DNA of 64,000 nt from Sphingopyxis panaciterrulae (GCF_014199295.1 NZ_JACIJH010000003.1:1-64000), one strand, 5' to 3'. Positions 44,646 through 54,011 are shown, numbered from the stretch's first letter. The notes: a model not told the origin generated them from the letters alone. Translations and numbers: made by a program.

Positions 44646-44861
44646 TCAGAAAATGTCGCCATTCTGCTCGATCAGTTTCTTCGCATCGCCATCAAGCTTG
44701 TATACGATTTCCTGCTTGATGTTGATGTTGAGGTTGATCTCGATCGGCTTGTCGGGCGTATCGACCTGCACACAGGCGGACAGGCCCGCCGCGGCGCAGA
44801 GGATCGCCAGAGTTCGGCCACCGATGGTCAGCCTCCTTTCGTCCTTGTTCGATAAGATCAT
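44646..44861 (-). CDS. YnbE-like outer-membrane lipoprotein
   Basis: This 71-residue protein has a type II signal peptide ending in the lipobox LSAC (Cys about residue 30), and the mature part is about 40 residues: PIEINLNINIKQEIVYKLDG. This alternating Ile/Asn strand is the YnbE hallmark. In E. coli, YnbE oligomers extend the C-terminal beta structure of YdbH to the outer membrane. Its start overlaps the end of the YdbH-like gene (ATGA), as expected for stoichiometric partners. Confidence 0.88.
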   Translation of the reverse strand: MILSNKDERRLTIGGRTLAILCAAAGLSACVQVDTPDKPIEINLNINIKQEIVYKLDGDAKKLIEQNGDIF

Positions 44862-47800
44862 GGCACTGGCTCGCTTTCTGAAGGCTGAACGGGCGTTTCC
44901 GCGCCCGCCTTGGCGGCGTCGACCTGCTCCTGCACGCGCAGCAGGGTCGGCAAATTCTGTTCGATCACCACCGTCGGGTCGTAAAACCCCTTGGCCGAGG
45001 TGATGAGCTGACGGAAGGGGGCGTGGATCTTCACGTTGAAGACGAAGGGCAGTTTCGCGACCTGGTCGATCAGGAAATTGCGCGTCGCGCCTTCGCCCTG
45101 CCCCACGCCGCCAAAGCGGATATCGGTCACCATCTCGCCGTCGAGGTCCCCGTTCAGGAGGATCGACAGATCGTCATATTTCAGCGAGCGCAGCGCGCCG
45201 AATGCGAAATTGGCCATCGTCCCCAGGTCGTGATTCGACAATTCGCCAACATAGGCCAGCGTGCCGCCGCCGCGCGAATCGATGCGCCCGCCGACGATCC
45301 GTCCGCCCAGCCCGCCGAACTCGACCGGCAGCGTGCCGTCGAACTTGCCCGTCGCGTTGATATTCTCGAACCCGAATTGCTGCAGGAACACCGCGGCATC
45401 GACCCCGACCAGATCGAACGACAGGCGGCGCGGCTCGTCGGCGTTGAAGTCGAGCGTCGCCGGATGCAGGACCAGCTCGCCGCCCGCGAACGGCCAGCGC
45501 CCGCCCTCGATGCGGATGCGATTGTCGCCGAGCAGCCGATATTCGATCGTGCCGCCGGTCACCGGAACGCCGGGGTTGATCTCCGCCACCGTCGCGACCT
45601 GCGACGGGGCGCTGCGCAGATCGATCAGATCCTCGAAGGTCAGCGTCGTCGTCAGCCCCGTCACCGGGCCGAAGGCGGCAGCGAGATTGGCATCGGCGGT
45701 GGCAAAGGTGCCGCGGCTGGTCACGCCCTCGGGGGTCCAGTCGATCCGCCCGCTGCCGACGACTGCGCCCTGAACGTCGGCGACGACGCCGAGCGCGAGG
45801 CGGGTGAGCTGGTCGGGCTGAAACCCGTCGTCGAAGCGCAGCCCATCGACCTTCAGGTCGGCGAAGCCGGTCCCGGCGCCCAGTTCGTGGCGGATCACCG
45901 TGTCGAGCACCTTGCGGCCCGTCTTCTCTTCGCCGAAGCCTGCGATCGCGTCGATCGCGCCGTCCGCGAAGCGCAGATGCGCATCCTGGCCGACGAGCGG
46001 AAAGAAGCGCGGGTCGGCGGCGGTGTCGGTCAGCCGCAGTCCGCCGTCGAGCGTCAGCGCGCCGCCCGCCCAGCGCCAGTCGCCCGCGATTCGCGACAGA
46101 TTCAGCGGCACCGCGCCGATCTTTCCTTCGGCCTCGCTCAGCGTACCCGCCATGCCGCCCGCCGCCGCGCGCCCGTCGATCCGCCCGGCGGCGAAACGGG
46201 TGACGCTGTCGCCCTCGCCCAGCCGCACCTCGGCCTCCGCGAGCGCCCAGCGCATCGCGGCAAGGTCGATTTCGCCGCGTCCCGCGTCGAAGGCGAAGGG
46301 CGTCGTGCCGCTCGTTCCGCGCAGCGCGACACCCGGCACCCGGATCACGCCTTTCAGCCCCCCCGCACCGGCGCTGAGCAGCGGCGTGCCGGGCCGGCTG
46401 CACAGGTCGATGCGGCTTGGCGCGAGGCGAAAGCCGGCGACCGTGACCCGCGCCGCCGTCACCCGCGTGCAGCCGCTGGCGAGCGCGATATCGCCGGTCG
46501 GCGCAATCACGCCCGCCAGCGGCAAAGCCAGCCCCTCGACGCGGCCGTCCGCGAGCGGCCCTGACAGTTCGGCGCGCGTCGCGAAGCGCATCGCGCCGCC
46601 CTTGCCGCCCGAAAAGCGCACCGGATCGAGCGCCAGCCGCGCCCCGTCGGCGGTATAGGGGATAAAGCGTGCCTCGCCGCTCACACTTCCGTCGGCGCGC
46701 GCGGCGAGCGTCAGCGATCCGGTCGGCAGATCGCCGCCGCCGAAGCGCCAGCCGCCTGCGGCGACCATCGCGGGCCGGGATGCCGCGAACAGCCAGCCGA
46801 TACGGCTGTCGTCATCGCCGGTCACATAGGCGCCGCTCGCGCTCGTCAGCGCCGGCGCGATCAGGTCGAGCCGCGCCGCCTCGCCCGCCCCCGTCAGCGC
46901 GAATTTCGCCTCGCCGCCGGCGTCCGCGAACAGCCGCGCCGCCGCCTTCGCCGCCTTGTCCGCGAGCGGGCCGACCGGACTGCCCGCCAGCCCTTTCGCG
47001 CCGACCGCCAGCGAGCGCCGCCACGCTTCGCTCGCCCGCGCCCCTGCAAAGCGAACCTCGCCCGCGACGCTGGGCGCCGCGCGGCCGACAGTCGCCTTGG
47101 CGGTCAGGTCGACGCTGTCCGCCGCGAACGCGCCGGCGCCGAGCCGCGCCATGTGCGCCTCGACGTCGAGCGCGGTACGCTCGGCATCGCCCTCGAAGCG
47201 CGCCAGCACCCCCAGCCGCTCGGCCCCGGCGCTGCCCGCCGCCAGGCGCGCGATCGCGGCGTCGGCGCTACCGCGCCAGTTCGTCAGATCCTCGGACAGC
47301 GACAGGTCGAGCGCGATCTGCGGCAATGCCGCGGTCACGCCGCCATCGCCGCACGACAGGCTCGCCCCGCGCAGCGGGCCAGCGAGTTGCGGCCGCACAT
47401 CGCGTATCCGTACGTCGCCATAGAAGCTCACGCCTTCGGCGCTGCACCCCGCCGCACGCACCCGCGGCGCAACGAGCGCGAGCTTGCCGGCAAAGGCCTT
47501 GCGCAGATTACCGCGTCCGGTCAGCGCCGCGCCGACATCGCCCCACGGCGTCTCGACCCGCGCCCGCGCGTCGGTCAGCACCGCCGACAGGTCGGGCAAG
47601 GCGAAGGGCGTCGTGTCGGTGGGATCGCGGAATTTGTCGAGCGTGCCCAGCGAAAGCTGTCCATCGACGAAGCGCCCGTAAAGCCGCACCCCGTCGGCAC
47701 GAATCTCCGACACATAGGGGCCGGTGAAGCCATAGCCGATCGACACCTCGACGATCCGCGCGGTCAGGTCGGGCCGCTTCGGATCGCCGATCACGACATC

Positions 47801-48010
47801 GACCAGCCGTTCGGTGCGAAAGCCGATCGCGTCGATCGTATAGCGCGCCGGAATGTCGCGGCTGTCGAGTTGGTCCCGGATGAAGCGGTCGGCGAGCGGC
47901 ACGCGCCCCATCCACAGCCCGAGCGCGAGCACGCCGACCGCGCCGGCGGTCAGCCAGCGCTTCCTGAACAGCCGCTTCGGTCGCGGCCGGTCGGCGGCCT
48001 CGCTCACCAC
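44858..48010 (-). CDS. YdbH-family AsmA-like intermembrane lipid-transport protein
   Basis: This very large protein (1050 residues) has one N-terminal membrane anchor (about 19-35) and then repetitive beta-strand-rich periplasmic sequence typical of AsmA-like proteins that form a hydrophobic groove. The C-terminal part includes VATVAEINPGVPVTGGTIEYRL, FDLVGVDAAVFLQQFGFENINATGKF and FAFGALRSLKYDDLSILLNG, the YdbH/DUF3971-type end. In E. coli, YdbH, TamB and YhdP carry phospholipids to the outer membrane. Followed by YnbE- and YdbL-like genes, this is a complete set. The length is somewhat above the E. coli protein (about 880). Confidence 0.88.
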   Translation of the reverse strand: MVSEAADRPRPKRLFRKRWLTAGAVGVLALGLWMGRVPLADRFIRDQLDSRDIPARYTIDAIGFRTERLVDVVIGDPKRPDLTARIVEVSIGYGFTGPYVSEIRADGVRLYGRFVDGQLSLGTLDKFRDPTDTTPFALPDLSAVLTDARARVETPWGDVGAALTGRGNLRKAFAGKLALVAPRVRAAGCSAEGVSFYGDVRIRDVRPQLAGPLRGASLSCGDGGVTAALPQIALDLSLSEDLTNWRGSADAAIARLAAGSAGAERLGVLARFEGDAERTALDVEAHMARLGAGAFAADSVDLTAKATVGRAAPSVAGEVRFAGARASEAWRRSLAVGAKGLAGSPVGPLADKAAKAAARLFADAGGEAKFALTGAGEAARLDLIAPALTSASGAYVTGDDDSRIGWLFAASRPAMVAAGGWRFGGGDLPTGSLTLAARADGSVSGEARFIPYTADGARLALDPVRFSGGKGGAMRFATRAELSGPLADGRVEGLALPLAGVIAPTGDIALASGCTRVTAARVTVAGFRLAPSRIDLCSRPGTPLLSAGAGGLKGVIRVPGVALRGTSGTTPFAFDAGRGEIDLAAMRWALAEAEVRLGEGDSVTRFAAGRIDGRAAAGGMAGTLSEAEGKIGAVPLNLSRIAGDWRWAGGALTLDGGLRLTDTAADPRFFPLVGQDAHLRFADGAIDAIAGFGEEKTGRKVLDTVIRHELGAGTGFADLKVDGLRFDDGFQPDQLTRLALGVVADVQGAVVGSGRIDWTPEGVTSRGTFATADANLAAAFGPVTGLTTTLTFEDLIDLRSAPSQVATVAEINPGVPVTGGTIEYRLLGDNRIRIEGGRWPFAGGELVLHPATLDFNADEPRRLSFDLVGVDAAVFLQQFGFENINATGKFDGTLPVEFGGLGGRIVGGRIDSRGGGTLAYVGELSNHDLGTMANFAFGALRSLKYDDLSILLNGDLDGEMVTDIRFGGVGQGEGATRNFLIDQVAKLPFVFNVKIHAPFRQLITSAKGFYDPTVVIEQNLPTLLRVQEQVDAAKAGAETPVQPSESEPVP

Positions 48011-48210
48011 CGCGCCACCCTGCGATCGATCGGGCGAAAAATCGGGAAAAGGAAACGAAAAGCTGCCGATGACGTCATGAGGTGCAATCTGTCCGCCTTC
48101 GAAGCCCCGTTCGGGACGGCAACGCCGGGCGCCGGATTTCGCTGCACGAAATGGGTCCGCATTGCCGTCTTTCCTGTCTATGACCGTTGAGCGTCACCGA
48201 CAAGCTGGTT

Positions 48211-48918
48211 ATGCCCCGGACCATGGCCGACGCGCCCGACGCCCCTGCACCCGACCACGCCGGCCACCGCGCCCGGCTGCGCGCGCGGCTGCTCGGCGGC
48301 GACGCCGACGGCATGGCCGATTACGAACTCGTCGAATATCTGCTCGCCCTCGCCATCCCGCGCCGCGACACCAAGCCGCTGGCGAAAGCGCTGCTGCGCG
48401 AATTCGGCTCGCTCGCGCAGCTCGTCGCCGCCGACCCCGAATCGCTCCGCCGCGTCCCCGGCATGGGCGACACCGCGGTCGCGGCGCTCAAGATCGTCCA
48501 GGCCACCAGCCTGCGGATGCTGAAGGGCGAGTTCCGCGACAAGCCGCTGCTCTCAAGTTGGGATGCGCTGCTCGACTGGCTGCGCGCCGATATGGCGCCG
48601 ATCGAGGTCGAGCGGGTACGCGTCCTCTATCTGAACTCGCGCAACATGCTGATCCGCGACGAGCTGGTGAGCGAAGGTTCGATCGACCAGTCGGCCATCT
48701 ATGTCCGCGAGGTGGTGAAGCGCGCGCTCGAACTCGGCGCCGCCGCACTCATCCTCGTCCACAATCACCCCAGCGGCAATCCCGAACCGAGCCGCCAGGA
48801 CATCGCGATCACCCGCGACATCGCCGAGGCCGCGGCCAGGCTAGGCATCGCCGTCCACGACCATATCATCATCGGCGGCACCGGCTACCGCAGCCTCCGC
48901 GCCCTCGGCCTGCTCTGA
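48211..48918 (+). CDS. radC: RadC-family JAB/MPN-domain protein
   Basis: This protein of about 235 residues has a helix-hairpin-helix-like N-terminus (DYELVEYLLALAIPRRDTKPLAKALL and VPGMGDTAVAALK). The C-terminal JAMM metalloprotease-like fold has the zinc motif LVHNHPSGNPEPSRQD and the terminal DHIIIGGTGYRSLRALGLL. RadC was once linked to repair, but its true function is unsettled. The start is uncertain: ATG 48211, ATG 48223 or TTG 48187. It is divergent from the YdbH operon. Confidence 0.9.
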   Translation: MPRTMADAPDAPAPDHAGHRARLRARLLGGDADGMADYELVEYLLALAIPRRDTKPLAKALLREFGSLAQLVAADPESLRRVPGMGDTAVAALKIVQATSLRMLKGEFRDKPLLSSWDALLDWLRADMAPIEVERVRVLYLNSRNMLIRDELVSEGSIDQSAIYVREVVKRALELGAAALILVHNHPSGNPEPSRQDIAITRDIAEAAARLGIAVHDHIIIGGTGYRSLRALGLL

Positions 48919-49275
48919 CGCCTGTGGCGGCGGCAACGCCACGTGTTTGACCGGCATCGTCACCCCGGACTTGATCCGGGATTCCGCTCAGCGACGCCCG
49001 AAAAGCGGGACCCCGGATCAAGTTCGAGGTGACGAAGAAGTGAACGAGCCTTCGCGCGATCCGTTTGACTTGCCCTGCAAAGGCGCACATCATGCCGCGA
49101 TGCAGAGTCGCACTTCCTCCTCCCGCCTCCACTCGCATGCGGGTCAAATGCTCGCGGGCCTTTAGCCCCGGGTCCGGAGCGTTGCGCCCCGAACCCGGGG
49201 TCCGACTGCCACAGTATCTTCAGACATGTTCTTGATGCGGCAGCGCGTGCTGCCCTCGTTCGAAAGCCTTTTGCG
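48919..49275. repeat. Gap between radC and rnk with a family C repeat pair
   Basis: A family C doublet lies at 48959-48982 (gtcaccccggacttgatccg) and 49008-49034 (reverse). A further GC-rich palindrome is near 49166-49202 (ccccgggtccgg / gaacccgggg). The last 70 bases, with an A/T-richer stretch (cagtatcttcagacatgttc), may contain the rnk promoter. No gene is supported. Confidence 0.7.
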
Positions 49276-49689
49276 ATGACCAAGCGTGCCCCGGCCAAGC
49301 GGCCGCCCATCCACATGATCGACAGCGAAGCCGACACGCTGACCGACCTCGCGCTCGCTCGGCAGGACCAGTCGCCGGCGCTGGCCGAATTGCTGCTGCA
49401 GGAAATCGACCGGGCCAAAATCTATACGGCGGCCAAGATTCCAGCCGATATCGTGACCATGCACAGCCGCGTCGAGTTCGTCGACGAAGGCAATGGCCAG
49501 TCGCGCACGGTCGAACTCGTCTACCCTGTCGATGCCGATATCGCGGCCGGCCGTATCTCGATCATGACCCCGATCGGCGCCGGCCTGATCGGCATGCGCG
49601 AAGGTCAGTCGATCCTCTGGCCCGACCGCGACGGACAACAGCGCCGCCTGTCGATCGTCAAGGTAACCCGCTCCGCCATCGCGGGGTGA
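49276..49689 (+). CDS. rnk: Rnk-type nucleoside diphosphate kinase regulator (GreA/GreB family)
   Basis: This 137-residue protein has the Rnk layout: a short N-terminal helical part (DSEADTLTDLALARQDQSPALAELLLQEIDRA) and the GreA/B C-terminal FKBP-like domain (VTMHSRVEFVDEGNG, RTVELVYPVDADIAAGRISIMTPIGAGLIG and EGQSILWPDRDG). It lacks the long coiled coil of GreA. Rnk binds RNA polymerase in E. coli and influences nucleotide pools. Confidence 0.9.
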   Translation: MTKRAPAKRPPIHMIDSEADTLTDLALARQDQSPALAELLLQEIDRAKIYTAAKIPADIVTMHSRVEFVDEGNGQSRTVELVYPVDADIAAGRISIMTPIGAGLIGMREGQSILWPDRDGQQRRLSIVKVTRSAIAG

Positions 49690-49712
49690 GGTCCGGTCTG
49701 ACACACGGAAAC

Positions 49713-49786
49713 GTCATTGCGAGCGAAGCGAAGCAATCCAGGGTGGCGTAAACCGTGCCGGATTGCTTCGCTTCGCTCGCAATGAC
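49713..49786. repeat. REP-like inverted pair, family A
   Basis: Two facing family A units (49713-49741 and about 49758-49786) surround a 16-base spacer after rnk. The spacer (gtggcgtaaaccgtgc) resembles that of the pair at 20721-20795 (atgcgcgtaaaccgct), so the two doublets share a common ancestor as whole units. Confidence 0.88.
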
Positions 49787-49859
49787 ACAGGACTGAGGGC
49801 GAAACGCGGATGCAGCCGCCGGACCATGCCCGACGGCTGCACCACCCCGTCCAAGGCGC

Positions 49860-50429
49860 TTAAGCGCCCCGCGACAGGAAGCCGGTCAGCTCTTCCTTGC
49901 TCACCGCGCCCGACTTGTCGGCATCGGCGGCGGCAAAAGCCTGACCGATCCAGGTCTTGACCTGCTCCGACTGCGGATCGACCGTCGGGTCGGTGGCGGT
50001 GCGCAGCTTGGTCATCCAGGTCGCGAATTCGGTTTCGCTCAAATCGCCCGACGTATCGGCGTCATAGGTCGGGAATTCCTGGTTCACGATCTGCGCGACC
50101 TGTTCGGGCGTCGCGGCACCGCTCGACGAAGCACTGTCATCGGCCGGCGGCGTGGCCGTGTCGCCCGGGGGCGGCGCGGTCGGGTCGCTGGGCGGCGTGC
50201 TCGGATCGCTCGGCGGAGCCGTGGGATCGCTCGGCGGCATCGTCGGATCGGTGGGCGGCGTCGTCGGGTCCGTCGGCGGAGTCGTCGTCGGATCGCTCGG
50301 CGGCATGGTCGGGTCGGTCGGCACCGGCTGGCCCGGCGTCGTCATGTCGTCGCCGGCGGGCGGCGTTTCCTGCGCCAGTGCCGGAAAGCTCATCGCGGCC
50401 GCACCGATCAAAAGCATCTGTTTCAACAT
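49860..50429 (-). CDS. Exported EF-hand protein with Pro-rich repeat spacer
   Basis: This 189-residue protein has a signal peptide at 1-19. A low-complexity spacer (about 36-90) of tandem PPSDPT/PPTDPT hexapeptides is followed by a globular C-terminal part with two EF-hand loops: residues 123-134 (DADTSGDLSETE) and 169-180 (DADKSGAVSKEE). The repeat resembles cell-wall or outer-surface spacers. It likely binds Ca2+ outside the cytoplasm; the partner is unknown. A weak hairpin (tgcagccg / cggctgca, 49811-49841) follows its stop. Repeat number may vary between strains. Confidence 0.83.
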   Translation of the reverse strand: MLKQMLLIGAAAMSFPALAQETPPAGDDMTTPGQPVPTDPTMPPSDPTTTPPTDPTTPPTDPTMPPSDPTAPPSDPSTPPSDPTAPPPGDTATPPADDSASSSGAATPEQVAQIVNQEFPTYDADTSGDLSETEFATWMTKLRTATDPTVDPQSEQVKTWIGQAFAAADADKSGAVSKEELTGFLSRGA

Positions 50430-50635
50430 GGATAATCTCCTGATATCCGGCAGACGATCAATGCTGCGATCCGCCGCCGGCTCTGTTTATCGAAGGGGCA
50501 TGGGATCAACCGGACGGGCGCGGCAAAAGTTGCCTGCCACGCCCGATTGGAAAAACGCCTCGCCCCTGCTAGGGCGCGCCCTGCCGTGATCTGGTGCGAT
50601 TTTCCGGTAAAGCGCCACAGAAGGAAGGAAATTCA

Positions 50636-51952
50636 ATGGTTCCGCGTTACGCCCGACCGGACATGACCGCGATCTGGTCGGCCGAGAATCGCTATCGTAT
50701 CTGGTTCGAGATCGAGGCGCACGCGACCGACGCGCTCGCCGAACTGGGCACGGTGCCCCGATCCGCCGCCAGGGTGCTGTGGGACTGGTGGGCGACGAAT
50801 CCCGCGATCGACGTCGCCGCGATCGATGCGATCGAGGCGGTGACCAAGCACGACGTCATCGCCTTTCTGACCTGGGTGGCCGAAAATGTCGGCGAGGAAG
50901 CGCGCTTCATGCACCAGGGCATGACGTCGAGCGACGTGCTCGATACCTGCCTCGCGGTGCAATTGACGCAGGCGGCCGATATATTGCTTGCCGACCTCGA
51001 TGCGCTGCTCGCCGCGATCCGGCGCCGCGCTTACGAGCACAAGCTGACCCCGACGATCGGCCGCAGCCACGGCATCCACGCCGAACCCGTCACCTTCGGT
51101 CTCAAGCTCGCCGAGGCCTATGCCGAATTTTCGCGCTGCAAGACGCGCCTGATCGCCGCGCGCGCCGAGATCGCGACCTGCGCCATCTCGGGTGCGGTCG
51201 GCACCTTCGCCAACATCGACCCGCGCGTCGAGGCGCATGTCGCCGCAAAGCTGGGTCTCGCGATCGAACCCGTCTCGACCCAGGTCATCCCGCGCGATCG
51301 CCACGCGATGTTTTTCGCGACGCTGGGCGTCATCGCCTCGTCGATCGAGCGGCTCGCGGTCGAAATTCGCCACCTCCAGCGCACCGAGGTGCTCGAGGCG
51401 GAGGAATATTTCTCGCCCGGGCAGAAAGGCTCGTCGGCGATGCCGCACAAGCGCAACCCGGTGCTGACCGAGAATCTGACCGGCCTCGCGCGCATGGTCC
51501 GCAGCGCGGCCATCCCCGCGATGGAGAGTGTCGCGCTGTGGCACGAGCGCGACATCAGCCATTCGTCGGTCGAGCGCTTCATCGGCCCTGACGCGACGAT
51601 CACCCTCGACTTCGCGCTCGCGCGGCTCACCGGGGTCGTCGACAAGCTGCTCGTCTACCCCGCGCGGATGCAGAAGAATCTCGACCGTATGGGCGGCCTC
51701 GTCCACTCGCAGCGCGTCCTCCTCGCGCTGACGCAGGCGGGCGCGAGCCGCGAGGACAGCTATGCGCTGGTTCAGCGCAACGCGATGAAGGTGTGGGAAT
51801 CGGACGGCGAGCTGTCGCTGCTCGACCTGCTCAAGGCCGACCCCGACGTCACCGCCCGCCTGTCGGCCGACCAGCTCACCGATCTGTTCGACCTCGGCTA
51901 TCACATGAAACAGGTCGACACGATCTTCGCCCGCGTGTTCGGCGAAGAATAG
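50636..51952 (+). CDS. purB: Adenylosuccinate lyase
   Basis: This 438-residue fumarase/aspartase-superfamily enzyme acts twice in purine synthesis (SAICAR to AICAR, and adenylosuccinate to AMP). It has FMHQGMTSSDVLDTCLA with the catalytic region, IGRSHGIHAEPVTFGLK with the conserved His, and the flexible-loop signature GSSAMPHKRNPVLTENLTGL with the catalytic Ser. The ATG at 50636 follows AAGGAAGG and matches the MVPRYARPDM N-terminus; a start 42 bases upstream is unlikely. Length is normal. It is probably monocistronic. Confidence 0.96.
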   Translation: MVPRYARPDMTAIWSAENRYRIWFEIEAHATDALAELGTVPRSAARVLWDWWATNPAIDVAAIDAIEAVTKHDVIAFLTWVAENVGEEARFMHQGMTSSDVLDTCLAVQLTQAADILLADLDALLAAIRRRAYEHKLTPTIGRSHGIHAEPVTFGLKLAEAYAEFSRCKTRLIAARAEIATCAISGAVGTFANIDPRVEAHVAAKLGLAIEPVSTQVIPRDRHAMFFATLGVIASSIERLAVEIRHLQRTEVLEAEEYFSPGQKGSSAMPHKRNPVLTENLTGLARMVRSAAIPAMESVALWHERDISHSSVERFIGPDATITLDFALARLTGVVDKLLVYPARMQKNLDRMGGLVHSQRVLLALTQAGASREDSYALVQRNAMKVWESDGELSLLDLLKADPDVTARLSADQLTDLFDLGYHMKQVDTIFARVFGEE

Positions 51953-51975
51953 CAGGCGTTTGAATTTTTCCATTC

Positions 51976-52113
51976 GTCATTCCCGCGAAAGCGGGAGTCC
52001 CCCTGATTCTTCCGGTTCCTCTCGCGTATTCGTGCGTTTGTGCAGGATTCTCCGGTTCACACAAAAGCCCGAAGGCCCGAGAAGAGCGAGATTCCCGCTT
52101 TCGCGGGAACGAC
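51976..52113. repeat. REP-like inverted pair, family B (stand-alone)
   Basis: A family B unit (51976-52000, gtcattcccgcgaaagcggg) faces a reverse unit (52091-52113) around a 90-base noncoding spacer with inner palindromic bits. It follows purB. The same unit type, with a slightly different centre, forms the arms of the GIY-YIG cassette at 57106-57469. Confidence 0.85.
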
Positions 52114-52220
52114 GAGAGCTTGCTTGGCTCCGCCCGCCAGCGAAGCACCATTCACTCCGACTGGAAACGCACGAAAAACTCGCCTACTGACTAAAGCCGG
52201 GGCGACCGAGGAGCAACGAA

Positions 52221-52574
52221 GTGGGATATCTTCGCACGATCATCTGGGTCCTGGTGACCATCATCATCGTCATCTTCGCGATGGCGAACTGGAATCCGGT
52301 GACGGTCACCATCTGGCCCGGCCAGGTGCTCGACACCAAATTGCCGGTGCTGATCGTCGTCGCCTTCCTGCTCGGCAGCCTGCCGATGTGGATCGCGCTG
52401 CGCACGACGCGCTGGTCGCTCAAGCGGCGGCTCGACACCAGCGAGCGCCAGCTCGCCGACATGCGCGCCCTCGCCAACCGCCCCGCCGACCCGGTTCCCG
52501 CCCCGCCGCCGCCCGCACCGACGCAGGCCACGCCGGTCAACGATATTCCGCCTTCGCCCTTCGACACCCAATGA
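52221..52574 (+). CDS. LapA/DUF1049-family membrane protein
   Basis: This 117-residue protein has two membrane helices (about 5-25, IIWVLVTIIIVIFAMANWN, and about 42-62, LPVLIVVAFLLGSLPMWIAL). A basic coiled cytoplasmic part (TTRWSLKRRLDTSERQLADM) and a Pro-rich tail follow. This matches the LapA/YciS lipopolysaccharide-assembly family; in E. coli it pairs with LapB, which is not here. The start is GTG at 52221. It heads a co-directional run into pyrF and the trp genes. Confidence 0.85.
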   Translation: MGYLRTIIWVLVTIIIVIFAMANWNPVTVTIWPGQVLDTKLPVLIVVAFLLGSLPMWIALRTTRWSLKRRLDTSERQLADMRALANRPADPVPAPPPPAPTQATPVNDIPPSPFDTQ

Positions 52575-52584
52575 CGGACGCGCC

Positions 52585-53259
52585 ATGACATCGCCGCTCT
52601 ATCTCGCCATCGACACCCCGCACCTCGACGCCGCGCAGACGCTGGCGCAAAAGGTGCGCCATCACGTCGGCGGGCTCAAACTCGGGCTCGAATTCTTCTG
52701 CGCCAACGGCCATCACGGCGTCCATGAGATGGCGAAGCTCGGCCTGCCGATCTTCCTCGACCTCAAGCTCCACGACATTCCGAACACCGTCGCCAAGGCG
52801 ATTCAGGCGTTGCGCCCCCTCGAACCCGCAGTCCTCACCGTCCACGCCGCGGGCGGCCGTGCGATGCTCGAACAGGCGAAGGCGGCCGCGGGCCTCAATA
52901 CAAAGGTCGTCGCGGTCACGGTTCTAACCAGCCTCGACACACCCGACCTTCTGGACATCGGCGTCGGCGGCACCCCGCACGATCAGGTCGTCCGCCTCGC
53001 CGCCCTCGCCAATGACGCGGGGCTCGACGGCATCGTCTGTTCGGGGCAGGAGGTGAAGGCGGCGCGCGCGGCGTGGCCGGGCGGCTTCTTCGTCGTCCCC
53101 GGCGTCCGCCCGGCGAACGGCAAGGCCGGCGACCAGAAGCGCGTCGTCACTCCCGCGCAGGCGCTGTCCGACGGCGCCTCGATCCTCGTCGTCGGCCGCC
53201 CGATCAGCCAGTCCCAGGACCCCGACCTCGCCGCGCGCGAAATCGAAGCGACGCTTTAG
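52585..53259 (+). CDS. pyrF: Orotidine-5'-phosphate decarboxylase
   Basis: This 224-residue TIM-barrel enzyme makes UMP. It has LYLAIDTPHLDAAQTLA, the Lys of KLGLEF, and the signature IFLDLKLHDIPNTVAKAI with the D-K-x-x-D catalytic array. VVPGVRPANGKAGDQKRVVTPAQAL is the phosphate-binding end. Starts ten bases after the lapA-like gene. A family F repeat separates it from trpF. Confidence 0.94.
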   Translation: MTSPLYLAIDTPHLDAAQTLAQKVRHHVGGLKLGLEFFCANGHHGVHEMAKLGLPIFLDLKLHDIPNTVAKAIQALRPLEPAVLTVHAAGGRAMLEQAKAAAGLNTKVVAVTVLTSLDTPDLLDIGVGGTPHDQVVRLAALANDAGLDGIVCSGQEVKAARAAWPGGFFVVPGVRPANGKAGDQKRVVTPAQALSDGASILVVGRPISQSQDPDLAAREIEATL

Positions 53260-53284
53260 GACCGGAAAGCCGCCTCAAAACCCG

Positions 53285-53366
53285 TTCGCGTCGAGCGAAG
53301 TCGACACACCCGTCGGCCTTGCGCACCATCGATGGGCATCTCGACTTCGCCCGATGCGAACGGCAA
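53285..53366. repeat. REP-like inverted pair, family F
   Basis: The unit gttcgcgtcgagcgaagtcg (from about 53283) faces its complement (tcgacttcgcccgatgcgaa, ending about 53362) in the gap between pyrF and trpF. Related single units lie near 15774 and 63560. Confidence 0.75.
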
Positions 53367-53385
53367 AAGCAACCGTTGGAAACCT

Positions 53386-54011
53386 ATGCCTCCATTCGTG
53401 AAAATCTGCGGCCTCACCACCCCCGACGCGGTCGATGCCGCCATCCGCCTCGGCGCCACCCATATCGGCCTCGTTCACTATGAGCCGAGCCAGCGCCACG
53501 TCGACCTCGCCACCGCCGCGGCGCTGCGCCAGCGCGCGGGTTCGGCGGTCAAGGTCGCGCTGCTGCTCGTCAACGCTCAGCCCGAACTGACCGGCAATGC
53601 GATCACGACCGTGCGGCCCGACATCATCCAGTTCCACGGCAGCGAAACCCCCGAATGGATCGCCGCGGTCAAGCAGCGCCTGCCGATCGAGGCGTGGAAG
53701 GCGATTGGCCTCAAGGACGCGGGCACGCTCGACCGGATGCAGAAATATCGCGGCATCGCAGACCGCATCCTGTTCGACGCGCCCGCCCAGGCGCTTCCGG
53801 GCGGCACCGGCACCCGCTTCGACTGGTCGCTGCTGAAAAACCATCGCCACACGATGGATTGGGGCATCGCCGGCGGGCTCGATCCGTCCAATGTCGCCGC
53901 GGCGATCGCCGCCACCGGCGCGCCGCTGGTCGATGTCTCGACCGGCGTCGAAAGCGCGCCCGGCGTCAAGGATGTGGACAAGATGGCGGCTTTCCTTAAA
54001 GCGGCGGGGCG

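Noticed and set aside
49166-49202. GC-rich palindrome after radC considered as part of a tRNA or small RNA
   Set aside because: No cloverleaf arms, T-loop or CCA context could be assembled around it.
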